The translations under genes and the position numbers were made by a program. Shown here piece by piece: positions 53,788 through 64,000 of a DNA stretch of 64,000 nt. The notes under the pieces are model-generated. The model did no database searches. It saw only the letters and a program-made list of their open reading frames with translations, and was not told where the DNA came from. Numbering within the stretch: position 1 is the first letter of the stretch; each line of letters begins with the position of its first letter. This DNA comes from Schizophyllum amplum. Its lineage: Eukaryota > Basidiomycota > Agaricomycetes > Agaricales > Schizophyllaceae. The stretch covers positions 124,001-188,000 of the forward strand of contig VDMD01000005.1 of NCBI GenBank assembly GCA_007026445.1. The letters run 5' to 3'.

Positions 53788-56700
53788 ATGGTTCAATTGT
53801 TGCGGTTAACGAACGTGCTCGTGTTGCTCGCAGCAGCTGCGGCGCGCGGACCGTGAGTACGCGATGCATGTTATGTCTGACTGTACTGACTTGCGGTGGA
53901 CAGAGTAAAGAGAGGTGAGCAACACCTCGCATGGCTATATGCGTGTGGGAAGCTGAAGGACTATACCCAGCGCCTGGAGATGCGTTGGAACCCGTTGACT
54001 ATGCAAGTACTTAGGGGAAGAGTACTCAGGTCCAACCGGTCTCATCATCGCCTCCCTAGGTTCTGCCCTTCATAGGAAGCGTGAACGGGGGACACGTATT
54101 CCCTGGTGAGCACCTAGCGTTGCGCGTGGCAATGTCCGGTGAATAACACGGCTATATGCGCAGGTGCCACCGTCCCTCATGGCATGGTGAAGGCGGGGAT
54201 GGACACGGATTCGCCAGGAAATGTGAGCCTTTCCGATGGATGAATGGCTGGTCATTTACGCCCCAGTAGCATGCCGGCTACGATGGGGATGCGTGTATAA
54301 CGCAACTGGATTTTCTCAGCTGCATGAGAGTGGCAGCGGAGGGGTAAGTGTCTGCCGAATTACCATAGTTGCAGACGACAAGGCTGAATGCACTCTCTTC
54401 GCCCAGGCCGTCCCGCTGTCGAACTTTAAGCTGTGGCCTATAGCCTTCTGCCCAGATGGGTTTCGAAGCTGCAACGTTAGCATGGCCAACAGGAAGATGC
54501 TGCGAAAGACGCTCGAAGACGGTAGGAAAAGTTGATCTTGCTTCCACAGTTCCTCGATAACTGACCTCGGATGCAGGCACTCCCGACGACTACGCGACAC
54601 CGGGGTACTTCGCGAGCAATCTTGTAAGCACTGCAAAAACACATGAAATAATGCACCGTCTCAACTATCACTCAGTCCAGCGACGTCCGCATCGAACTGA
54701 CCGCGACACGCCGCGCCGCCCTGCACCGGTATACCTTCCCGGCCAACACCACCGAACCCCGGATCCTCGTCGACATCACCAACGACGGCATGCAGAGCAG
54801 CACCGACGTCCAGGGATCCGTCGACCCGCTCAGCGGGCGCGTCGTCGGTGGCGCGCAGTTCGCCTCGTCCTTCGGCCAGGATAGGTACTACGCGTTCACA
54901 TGTGTCGACTGGCGTGGGGATGGGTACGAGCTGGGCACGCCAACGGAGTACGGGACGTGGCTGAGCAACTATGCGACATATGGGACGGTGGATGTGCATC
55001 AGACCTATTTTGGTGAGTGCGGGTGGGGGACGTGAAGGAGGTGGATCTGGGGCTAATTTTGCTTCAGGCTTTGCGTCTGAGATGGGTGCCATGCTGACTT
55101 GGCCGTCGAACTCGGCGGGGGAGACGACCATTCTGGCACGCGTCGGCGTGTCACTGATATCCTCAGAGCAGGCTTGCCAGAACGCGGAAGGTACGTCACT
55201 TTCTCTCGCTGCCCGTTTGATTTTTTTTTGAACATCGGCTGGCAGAGGAAATCCCGGACTTCGACTTCGACAGGGTGTACAGTGAAAGCAGAGCGCAGTG
55301 GAACGAGCTTTTGGGCCGCTTCCAAGTCGACAAGACCGGGGTGTCGGAAGATACATTGCAACTCTTCTACTCCTCTGTATGTGTGGCTGAATTCGTGCTC
55401 GTAAGCCGAGACTGATGGTTCGAAGCTCTATCGCACACATATTGCGCCCGCGGACTGTAAACATCGGATATCTTTGCGCTTTCGCTGCCTGACCGTATAT
55501 CAGATACCGGCGAGAATCCGAAATGGGAGTCAACGGAGCCTTACTATGACTCTCTATACTGTAACGTGCGTCTGCCGTCATTTCTCACTGGAAGAGTCAA
55601 GCGATTAACTTCTTGATGTTCTCACAAGTGGGACACATACCGCACACTCTTCCCTCTGTGGACGATGCACGACCCGTATACCATGGCGGAGGTCGTGCGT
55701 GGTATGATTGATATTCAGAAGCATGAAGGTCAGTACATTCCTCTCTGCCGAGGCTCATGCAGAATTCGCGCTCAATTCCCTGACAGGCTGGCTCCCCGAA
55801 TGTCGGAGCTCAACGACGAAGCAGTACATACAGGGTGGAAGTCGTAGGTGTCTTTCTTTTTAGCTAATCCCTTTACGAAAGTAATGGAGCTTGTGTCAGA
55901 TGCCGACCCAATCCTCGCTGAATTCTACGTCAAGTGAGCGCCCCATCGAAGACGTGCTAACCACTCTGACTGCGTTTAACACAGGTTGCAGGAGCACGTT
56001 AGCGCTCTAGAAGTATCCGCGGACGACCTTTATGCTGCGCTGCTCGCCGATGCGGAGGACCAGTCGCCCAACTGGAACGTCCAAGGACGCGAGGTGAATG
56101 CGTGGAAGGAGTACAGTGAGTCCACCACGCATCGAATATTCTTTCTGCGCTTTAGCGTGGCCCTTCATGCCTTCAGATTATATCCCACAATTCTTTTTCG
56201 CCCCCGGTGGCGCGAACACGAAATGGGTGTCACGCACGGTCGAGGTGAGTATTGGCTTTCTGGCATACCAATTCTGATGTGCTGAGGTCTGCTCAGTACG
56301 CTTTCGACGACTTTACAATCGCGCAAGTCGCTCAAGCCATGAACAAGACCGAGGATGCGGCCAAGGTTCGTTATCACTAGCGGTAAAACTCGTGCCATGC
56401 GAATGCTGACGACTACCTGCTTAGTACTATGCCCGCGCTGGCAACTATGCCAATGTTTGGAATTCCAATGTGGTTAGTGTTGATTGATTCAGCATGCATC
56501 GAGATGTGGCGCTCAAACAGAGTAGACCTTTCCAGGTAGGGAAGACATCAAGGGTATGATGCAGGTTAGCTTCAGTCCGCTGTCAGCCCGCTCTTGAAGC
56601 TCACGTACTGGCATTAGCCCCGATTCCAGGATGGTATATTCAACTACACGGACCCGCGGCACTGCAGTATCCATGATCCCGAGAAGGCGACTTGCTTCTT

Positions 56701-57616
56701 GAACGCCGTGCGGCGCGATGGGTTCTATGAGTCGAGCCCCATGGTGGTGAGCACATATGTATCATCTGCAGAGTCCTTGTCCTGATGAACCGGACGCAGT
56801 ACTCTCAGGTAATTTATATCACGCGCCGGAACGCAGGAGATAATTTATCGTGCCATAGTACGTCCCGCAAGACACAGCGAAACTCATCGAAATGCAAGGC
56901 GGTATCGAGGCTTTTGTGAACAGATTGGACTTCATCTTCGACGAGGTGAGTACATACTACACTATGCCATGATATGCAACGAATGCACTCTGACGGACCA
57001 TAGGGCTACTTTGATTCCACAAACGAGCCCTCGCAGCAAATTCCATTCATGTATCACTACGCCAACATGCCTGCCAAGAGCACCCAACGTGCCCGAGAGG
57101 TGATCTCACAGAGCTTCAACACCAGTTTAAACGGTTTGCCGGGCAATGATGGTCAGTCCTCCCTATATGTCAGGCATCACTTATGCTAAAAGCTTTGAAC
57201 GTACACAGATGCGGGCGCTATGGGCAGCTACGTGGTTTTCTACATGCTTGGTCTCTACCCCTTGCCCGCGACGAAGCAAGTGCTCCTGTCCTCGCCTTAC
57301 TTCCCCGAGATCACCATTTACAACCCACTCTTCGGCACCAATACAACCATCCGGAGCACGAATTGGGCAGAAAATGGGACGGTCTATGTGAAGGTACGAA
57401 AGGTGTATCTTGTTTAGCTCTGCATTTCGATTGATCGTACCGAAGAGCGTTGCTGTGGACGGCGAGGCATACAAGTCCAACTGTTACCTGGACTGGGACG
57501 TCTTCGTGAAAGGGTCTACTGTAGAGCTCGAGCTGACAGACACAATGGATGCTACATGCGGTGACGGGCCGGGCGCACTCCCGCCTAGTCTATCGACTGG
57601 CGGCTACTCAAACTAA
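53788..57616 (+). CDS. Secreted GH92 alpha-mannosidase
   Basis: Glycoside hydrolase family 92 (calcium-dependent exo-alpha-mannosidase), probably secreted. Signal peptide MVQLLRLTNVLVLLAAAAAR. Then VLPFIGSVNGGHVFPGATVP (the family's FIGT..GHVFPGA start), HGMVKAGMDTDSPGN, NLSSDVRIELTATRRAALHR, YTFPANTTEPRILVDITNDG, RYYAFTCVDWRGDG and FDFDRVYSESRAQWNELLGR. The catalytic-half blocks are WDTYRTLFPLWTMHDPYTMA, SDADPILAEFYVK, IPFMYHYANMPAKSTQRARE, AGAMGSYVVFYMLGLYPLPA and TKQVLLSSPYFPEITIYNPL. Roughly twenty very short exons and introns. It ends LPPSLSTGGYSN. The middle exon joins were not all verified. Confidence 0.9.
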
Positions 57617-58932
57617 CGAGCGGGGTGCTTGTACTGGGGCGAGCTATTGGAATGCTATTACCTTGCCTTTGCAAGGTCTCTCCAACCTTTATTTGACCCC
57701 ACTTTTTCTGCAGGCACCATCAAACAGACTGAGCCGCGTTCAGGCCGCGTCCCAAGCTCCAACCGCGCCCGGATCCGGAACAAAGACCAAGTCAGGTGCT
57801 GGTCGGGATCCAGCCTTCGTCACGTTTTCGTCCTCCCGCCTAAGTATTCACTTCCTGTCAGTGTAACCCGCATTCTGGCTTCTGTGTTGCTTTTAGCGAA
57901 CCCCCTGCTATGAAAACACCCCATATCACTGCGAGCAACTCAGGGACCCGCTGAGGAACGAGACAGGGGGGGAGCGACTCGCACTGACCAACACGTGATC
58001 CACAGGGCTCCGGGAATGTCGGGCGCTGCGGCGCCCGCGTCTTCGCCATTCTCCCTCATTCAAGCTCGAGATTGTGTTCAGTGACATACAACAGACTTGT
58101 TCATCAAGTTGTCGCGCAGCAAGACACGCATTTCTTGCCACAATTCTAGCCACCAGCACTAGCGCGCCACCGCTAGCAGCCGCGCCAGCTGGCGCAACTC
58201 ACTGCAGACTCCAACAGAGCAATCACAGAGTCAGCGCAGAGTCGCAGCAAAGTCGCAGGACGCCTCAATCGTAGACACTGAAAGCTCATGTCGATGAACT
58301 CGGAGCTCAGGTCGGCAAAGTTCAACAACGGCCAAATACCGGCATTGCCCGGAGACCAAACATAGCGGCGCCACCCGCCTCGGCCGTAACACCGCTTCAG
58401 CGAACAGTCAGACGGGTAAGGGGTTTCAAGCTTCAAGTCCTGTTCAAGTCATATCTTAGAGAGTCTAGAGGTACAGTCTGGATATGAAAGTATCGGAAAG
58501 CAACAAGGCTGCAAGGCAAGGTTCAGAACCGGCGGAGCCGGGAATTTTCTAGTGTTGACCCAGTCTCGTATTGACTTCTTGACCGGCGTATCATCATGGT
58601 AGTGCGGTGTCCTAGTTCTCAAGAGCGGAAAGAGAGCAGAACGGTAGCAGAACGGTGTGATTCTGAACACTGAAGATCATCTAAATAGCACGTGCGTGTT
58701 CGATCGCGTCGCGTCGCTCCTAATTCTGAAGCGTGTTCTCCTCTCTCATGATCTCGAATGTCTGCCGAAAACGTTATGCATTGTTGCAGAAGACCAGTGA
58801 TGTCTTGAAGCCCATAGTTTTCTTCCATGCCTCGGCTTCGCGTAGGAACATCAACACAGAGGAGATCATCGCGGAGGAACGGGTGCGACGAAATAGCTGC
58901 TAAGGTCTTCGTGGCGTCTAACATCTTTTCGG
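57617..58932. other. Long gene-poor stretch
   Basis: About 1.3 kb after the GH92 stop. A minus-strand ORF at 58619-58924 (MLDATKTLAAISSHPFLRDD...) and a plus-strand AT-hook-like reading (RRPRGRPRKDMQ, about 58965) overlap here. Neither can be joined to a convincing gene. Confidence 0.4.
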
Positions 58933-60512
58933 ATGGCCCTTTCCAGCCCGAGGTACCTCCTACACGTCGCCCTCGCGGTAGACCGCGGAAAGATATGCAG
59001 GAGGACGGGGACGTCCTCGCATGTTCGAACGTCCGATACCCACCCCTCCAGAGCGGCGGCGACCCAGCGACAACGGCAGGCGCCGCGGCTGGCGCAGCTA
59101 CGATACCGTGCAGACACTCATCCTCAGCGTCTCTCCCCCTCCGATGCGGTAGACATTTCAGGCCGCAGAGTCACCGGCATAACCCTCCCGCGCGACCTCA
59201 CCCAACCCTTGCGCACGCGCGAGTCGTACCACATCCCCTTCACCTACACCCGCTGGCCCTTGTCCAACCCGATGGCCATCACGCCGTTCCCCCCCGAAAC
59301 GCGTGGGTTCTTCTACTTCTATCACAATATGCACAACCCGGCGGTCAGCGGCGTGCGCTTCCGCGTCGTGCCCTCCGGAGACCCGGCAGACTTCGCGGCG
59401 GGTTACGATCTGCGGCGTCCGGAAGACGCGGTGTGGGGGCCGCGGCTGTATCGCTTAGTGGTCCCCTTCAAGCCTCAGAAGCCCAAGGGCTTCGAAATCC
59501 CTGACGCAGAAGTAACCGACCCGCGATATCTTGCGTATAGGACCCAACCGGCGTTCAGGACGAGGAAGGATCGCCCTGAGGCTCGGCAGAGCGAGCTTCT
59601 TGACTATCTGGTGGACTACCACATCAGTGAGGACGAGCTAAGTGAGTATGCACTCGTGCACAGGAGATCTGAATTGACAGCGTACTCAGGTGCGGCGAAG
59701 AGAGTAAGCCAAAACAGTCCGTCGAAGGCCAATCACGCCTTTCGAATCCGGACCGTCGAGAGCCTTGACGATGTCATCAGATTACCGCTTGGTGGAAGCA
59801 AGGTATGTGTTTAGCACTTCTCTTCCACTGCGGCTCACGTTGTGACAGAGCATAAGATTTGTCACACCGGAAGGCGTTCAGATTTATCGACTGCAGAACA
59901 TTTGGTGTGTACGCAAAACACCAGTTTGGAAAGGTAAATACTCTTCCGTGCTCTCCAACAATGCTGAAGAGCTTTTTGGTAGGTACCATCAGTGTGCGAT
60001 TTGAGCTCTCGACTTTGAGCGAGCATGTCAACACACGTACAGTGGTTGCGCGAGTTCTGGACGTTATAGACGGCCCTCAGCTAGTCTGGTCCAAAGCTGG
60101 ACCTGCCCGCGAATTTATTCCTCCTGCAGTGCCCGACCTGCCGGATACCTCGTCCAAGGCAGTAGGCGTATGGTCACGCCCCTTCCCTTCGCCGATCGAA
60201 GACCGCGGCTGGATGCAGTTTGACATACTTCATCTACCACGGACGACGAGTGCGCAGCATGCTCAATCAGGTGACGACCTCGACGCGACGGAGCGTATCG
60301 AGGGCCAGATCGACCCGGAGAGCAAGCGCGGTATACCAGGTCGTCTGAAGGATATGAGAAAGTATGTCTTAACGCCTGTGCCAAAGCTGGGCGCGCTTCT
60401 GCCGCAGCCGCAGTGGCCCTCCAAGGTATATGCCGTGAATGTCGACGAGGACACACCGGCAAGCCGTGCGCTGCGACCGTTGGTGAATCTTTGGATGAAG
60501 GAGCGGTCGTAG
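58933..60512 (+). CDS. Protein of unknown function (FYFYHNMHNPAVSG family)
   Basis: The clear coding part begins around 59130: SPSDAVDISGRRVTGITLPR, RESYHIPFTYTRWPLSNPMA, GFFYFYHNMHNPAVSGVRFR and LRRPEDAVWGPRLYRLVVPF. Splices at about 59642 (47-nt intron), 59803 and 59936 (49-nt intron) lead to SIRFVTPEGVQIYRLQNIWC, GTISVRFELSTLSEHVNTRT, VVARVLDVIDGPQLV and WPSKVYAVNVDEDTPASRAL, ending LVNLWMKERS. The start at 58933 is only the first ATG of the frame, and the N-terminal 60 codons may belong to other exons. There is no signal peptide or membrane segment. I know no function; it looks like a basidiomycete-specific globular protein. Confidence 0.6.
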
Positions 60513-60806
60513 AGGCCGGATAGCGCTTGTTCTCCTGATTAATCACACATCTACTTATCGCTAGCCTGGCTGCATAAGGTAGCATAATTTTGCATATCGA
60601 GCGCCTGCACGCTGTGCTCAGTGTGCTGGGTTTTGTTGGTCCATAAATCCTTCCGAGGTCGCCATAAATGGAAGCTTTGTCCGTGTTTGCCACGGAACTT
60701 CTACTTAGCGGCTGGTCACAACGAATCATCAGTTCTGCATTCTTGTTTCCCCCGCTCATCATCGTCAAGCCTTAGCCACCCAGGCATCCTCAAATCTGCA
60801 GCTTAA

Positions 60807-62567
60807 ATGTCAGCAATGTCGCAGGATTCGTGGCCTCCGGCCTTGAAGTGCGTCGCTGTCCCCGCGGCTCGTGGTCTGAGCTGACCAGATTCGCCAGAGA
60901 ATGGGTCTCCAAGTGCCTCGGAATGATGACTGACCTCAACCGCGCGGACGCGCAGGCCGAACTGAAACAGGTAATCCATGATGCGTTCGTCACTAAGTCT
61001 TTATGGACGACCGACTGGAACGGCATGCAACTGCAAAGGTGCTCGCCCGCGCATATACCCACCTCGTCTGCTTCTGATCACGCCCAGCCTCATCCCTAAG
61101 CCCATGCCGATGGTGAACAACCTCAAGCGAAAAAAGTGCGTGGCCGTTCGATCGTGCCCATACCGTTTTGCTGATCGACTGAGCTAGAACAGCCAACGTA
61201 TACGAGGCTCCGATTGCCACGAAGAAACAGAAGAAAAACGCCCTTAAAAAGGCTGAGACCGCCCGTAACTTTGACCCTAACGACCGGGCTGCTCTCGATC
61301 GCCGTGCGCAACGTTTTCAACGCGAACACGACCTCGAGCGACAGAAGAACCTTACCAGTCAGACCGCCTCTCTCAGTCTCGGCTCTAGTCATCCGCGTTA
61401 TGCTCACCTATCTTTCGACAATACGCCCGATCCCGATGCCGATCCTGTAGGTCGCCCGTTCTGCTTCACCACCTCGTTCTCATCAACTGTAGAACGTCAT
61501 GGACTGGGATCGATACACTATCGTCGGCACTTGCACCGACATCTTCAAGGACTACTTGCGATTGACAAGCGTATGTGCGTTGTTGCCCACCGTGACAGAC
61601 CAACGGAGTATTTTCAGGAACCCAAACCAGAGTCAATCCGCCCACTGCCCATCTTAGAGCAAGCTTTTGAACAGATCAAGATACGTTTTCGCAACCGAGC
61701 ACCATACAACTGGATTTGTAATCAGTTGAAGAGCCTGCGCCAGGACCTTGTGGTATGTGGCGTCTGCGTTCGCTGAGGGAAATGGCTGATGTCTGTCCGC
61801 CTTGCAGGTCCAGCGCATCAAGAACGATTTCACAGCCAAAGTCTACGAGTCGCATGCACGCATGGCATTGGAAAATGTTCGTTAATACCCTGAAATTTGG
61901 CTGCATATGCTCATCCGCAACAGAACGACATGGTCGAATATAATCAATGCCAGGCCACTCTCAAGTCTCTCTACGAACTTGGCATCCCTGGGGCCCATAA
62001 TGAATTCACCGCATACCGCATTCTTATGCTGCTCCACGGCCGTAATCGCAGCGGTATGTCCACAATTACCCATGCTATTTTGCGCGCTCACATCATCACC
62101 ATTAGAATCCAATCTCTACGTAGGTCAACTAACGGCACAGCAGAAAGAAGACAAGGCGGTTCAGCACGCTTTGAATGTGCAGAGGGCTCTGGCGCTGGGA
62201 AATTATCATCGGCTTATGAGGCTCTACGAGGAGTCACCCAACATGAGCGCCTACATCATGGACCATTTCATCCCTCGAGAACGCGCCCGTGCTCTCATTT
62301 GCATCACAAGGGCGTGCGTGTAGACAGTTTTATGTGACCTTTACGTTGACGAGCTTCCACAGATACAAGACCCTTCCCATCGAGTTCTTACAATCCGAGC
62401 TCTGCCTGGAGACGCTGGAGGGCACGCACCAGTTCCTGCAGGAATATGGATGTGCGACCTACACGGCGGATCAGAAGAACATCGACTGCAACGCGATCTC
62501 GCAAGCCAACGTGCAGAAGACCTTCGAGCAGAAGTACCGGAAGGTCGGCATCAAGGGCGCCATCTGA
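60807..62567 (+). CDS. THP3: SAC3/GANP-domain protein, Thp3/LENG8 type
   Basis: Thp3 (human LENG8) couples transcription elongation and mRNA processing together with Csn12. The N-terminus MSAMSQDSWPPALK joins FAREWVSKCLGMMTDLNRAD, LIPKPMPMVNNLKRK, a Lys-rich linker (ATKKQKKNALKKAE) and FDPNDRAALDRRAQRFQREH. The SAC3/GANP core reads DWDRYTIVGTCTDIFKDYLR, LEQAFEQIKIRFRNRAPYNW, QRIKNDFTAKVYESHARMAL, NDMVEYNQCQATLKSLYELG, HNEFTAYRILMLLHGRNRS and YHRLMRLYEESPNMSAYIMD. It ends KTLPIEFLQSELCLETLEGT, then YRKVGIKGAI. Exon joins are GT-AG and in phase throughout. An ATG at 60816 is an in-frame alternative start. Confidence 0.92.
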
Positions 62568-63546
62568 GGTTGGCGCGAGGGGAGACCTGGGCGTTGCTTT
62601 TCCTGCCGGGCAGGGTGCGGCTCTTTCTGTCAAGCCACTTGCACGTCTTGCGATGGCCATCCTTCGCATGACGGTCGTGGCGGGGCCTCCCCGACATCTA
62701 TGATTTTCTTTGGTTCTGGATTTTCATCTTTCGCATGCCATGTTTCTTATGCATCATTCACCACCCGCTTTCTTGATTGCATTTGTTTATTGTTGTACCA
62801 TCTTTCATCATGTTTATCTGCACGACCCTCTCAATAGACCATCTTCCTCCTGATCCTGTTGCCCGATCTGTATATGGGATGTGTATACGACACCGAATGT
62901 GTTAGGTGATGCACATACGTCGCTGGGCCGCTGGCGCCTGAGTCGGTAGGATTAGTGTCTTCCTTGTCTTCATTCTGCTGACGCTCATTGACAGTATTTT
63001 GAGTGGTTATTCTACGGCCGTGCCTCGTTTACTGAACGCTTACGGGTTCCACTACAACAGGGTCAGGCTTCGTAGTGCACCGGCGCCTCCTCGTCAAACT
63101 GCGCAACTCAATGGCGCATCGCAATACAAAGCAGCCTTCTCTGCTCCTCATCACGCTGTGTAGTCTGACTGCCAAACATCTCTCATCGAGCTTCCTTCCT
63201 CTGCCCTTACCCTCGCCCGTCCCTCGCCGAGCCGCGAGAGGCCTCATCGAGCCGCGCATTTCGAGCGGTCCGCCGATACCTATCGTTGACGCCGTGCATG
63301 TGCGCTTCTCAATCTGCGTCTGATCTGCATGCCTTATCGACTACACAGTGTATGTCCTCGGACCGTCGTGTGTCCTCGCCGGGTGCATCTGTACCTCGGA
63401 AGAACCGCATCACGGGTTATCGCGCCCGCCTGGTCATCCTCAGTAGCGAGTATAAAGACGCGCGCGGACGCAACATGCGTGCGCGCTTCCCTTCCTGCTG
63501 CCCACCCTGTGGCGTCCGTCAACGTTGCTGAAATCCTCGCGCGACC
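62568..63546. other. Intergenic
   Basis: 3' flank of THP3 (T-rich, about 62700-62830) and promoter of the S28 peptidase gene. gtataaag at about 63451 is a candidate TATA box, about 95 bp before the ATG. No gene seen. Confidence 0.5.
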
Positions 63547-64000
63547 ATGGTGCTCCTCGGGATCCGGAGCCTCTTCACTGCGGCGCTGCTGGCGCTCTCG
63601 GTGCGCGGCAAGCTGCCCGATGGCCGCGCGCACTTGAACGTGCCCCCGCACTCCCCGCCGCCGCTGCCTCCGGGCCCACCTCCGACGGGGCCTGTCACGC
63701 ACGTGAATGGCTCAGTGCTTGCCGATATCAGCACGGTGTACTACCTGGATATCCCAGTAGACCATAATGATGCATCGCTTGGGACGTTCTCGACGCGGTA
63801 CTGGGTGAACTACGAGTACTATGAGCCTGGTGCGTGCAAGCGGCTGCGTGAAGGGCATCGTGGTTGAACGTCGTCGTCAGGCGGCCCCATTATCTTCATG
63901 AATATGGGCGAGGTCAACGCAGAAGGTAAGGAAGCTATACTCCATAGACAGGTTCATATGATACTCATGTATGGCAGGCTACACGCACTACATCACGAAC
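63547..64000 (+). CDS. Secreted S28-family serine peptidase, 3' end outside window
   Basis: Only the N-terminus is visible. Signal peptide MVLLGIRSLFTAALLALSVRG, then a Pro-rich linker (PPHSPPPLPPGPPPTGP). The S28 start motif is YYLDIPVDHNDASLGTFSTR-YWVNYEYYEPGG, with GGPIIFMNMGEVNAEG and YTHYITN over two GT-AG introns (about 63831-63880 and 63927-63977). Family S28 contains Pro-Xaa carboxypeptidases and dipeptidyl peptidases, and fungal members are secreted acid peptidases. The catalytic Ser, Asp and His would lie beyond the window. Confidence 0.85.

Noticed and set aside
58619..58924. 101-codon minus-strand ORF (MLDATKTLAAISS...)
   Set aside because: No partner exon or family match, and it overlaps the presumed 5' region of the plus-strand gene.
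1..64000. Biosynthetic gene cluster around the terpene synthase-like gene or velvet regulator
   Set aside because: No P450, transporter, oxidoreductase or prenyltransferase genes lie nearby; the neighbours are housekeeping genes.
1..64000. CRISPR, phage, plasmid or defence-island content
   Set aside because: No spaced direct-repeat arrays or prokaryotic genes; spliceosomal introns run throughout, so the DNA is eukaryotic nuclear.

Overview
The window looks like nuclear DNA of an Agaricomycete (mushroom-forming basidiomycete, plausibly a polypore). The reasons are: dense, GC-rich genes cut by many short introns (about 47-70 nt, GT-AG with a few GC-AG); an intron-containing nuclear tRNA-Thr; a basidiomycete-type terpene synthase relic; a velvet factor; and dispersed copies of a family known to be large in Agaricomycetes, recognised by N-terminal MGQYW/MGQDW and a WAGDRFDIV signature. 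I see no viral, bacterial or plasmid genes and no CRISPR array. Exon structures were read by eye from splice signals and homology, so gene spans include introns.

Layout. 1-4.2 kb: the 3' part of an F-box-like gene, then (-) a PAM2/CUE/CCCH/DUF1771/Smr RNA-surveillance-type protein. 4.26-5.12 kb: an 851-bp fold-back element with 367-bp arms. 5.3-6.7 kb: (-) a coiled-coil protein. 7.2-8.4 kb: (-) a degenerate terpene synthase-like gene. 8.75-9.16 kb: a Tc1/mariner-type MITE. 9.4-12 kb: a small unknown gene and a second F-box-like gene. 12.5-15.9 kb: (-) an Msc2-type zinc transporter with a huge His-rich loop. 16.3-16.6 kb: a broken F-box-family remnant. 16.9-24.4 kb: (+) proteasome beta-7, alanine-glyoxylate aminotransferase with two consecutive microexons, elongin C, tRNA-Thr(CGT), and dynein intermediate chain. 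24.9-32.6 kb: mostly (-) genes, namely a mitochondrial DUF1640/CCDC90 protein, a disordered protein, a weak unknown locus, a UCH-type deubiquitinase and a DASH Hsk3-like subunit. 32.9-38 kb: a P-loop kinase, a divergent pair (mitochondrial TPR protein / TIM23), and a velvet-domain regulator. 39-43 kb: (-) a PAP2 lipid phosphatase and Bfr2/AATF. 43.2-44.6 kb: a third F-box-like gene. 45.3-48.6 kb: three dispersed-tandem (-) copies of a small family with a nearly invariant C-terminus. 49.6-57.6 kb: (+) a DUF6987-like protein, a CYSTM protein, cytochrome c1 and a secreted GH92 mannosidase. 58.9-64 kb: (+) an unknown gene, a Thp3/LENG8 SAC3-domain protein, and the start of a secreted S28 peptidase that runs off the end.

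Most genes are independent housekeeping units rather than a cluster. The most notable signals are the fold-back element, the F-box-like family with its relic, the triplicated small-protein family, microexons of 28, 11 and 9 nt, and three GC-AG introns. Several conserved genes also need one extra base to stay in frame, which points either to consensus errors or to real lesions.
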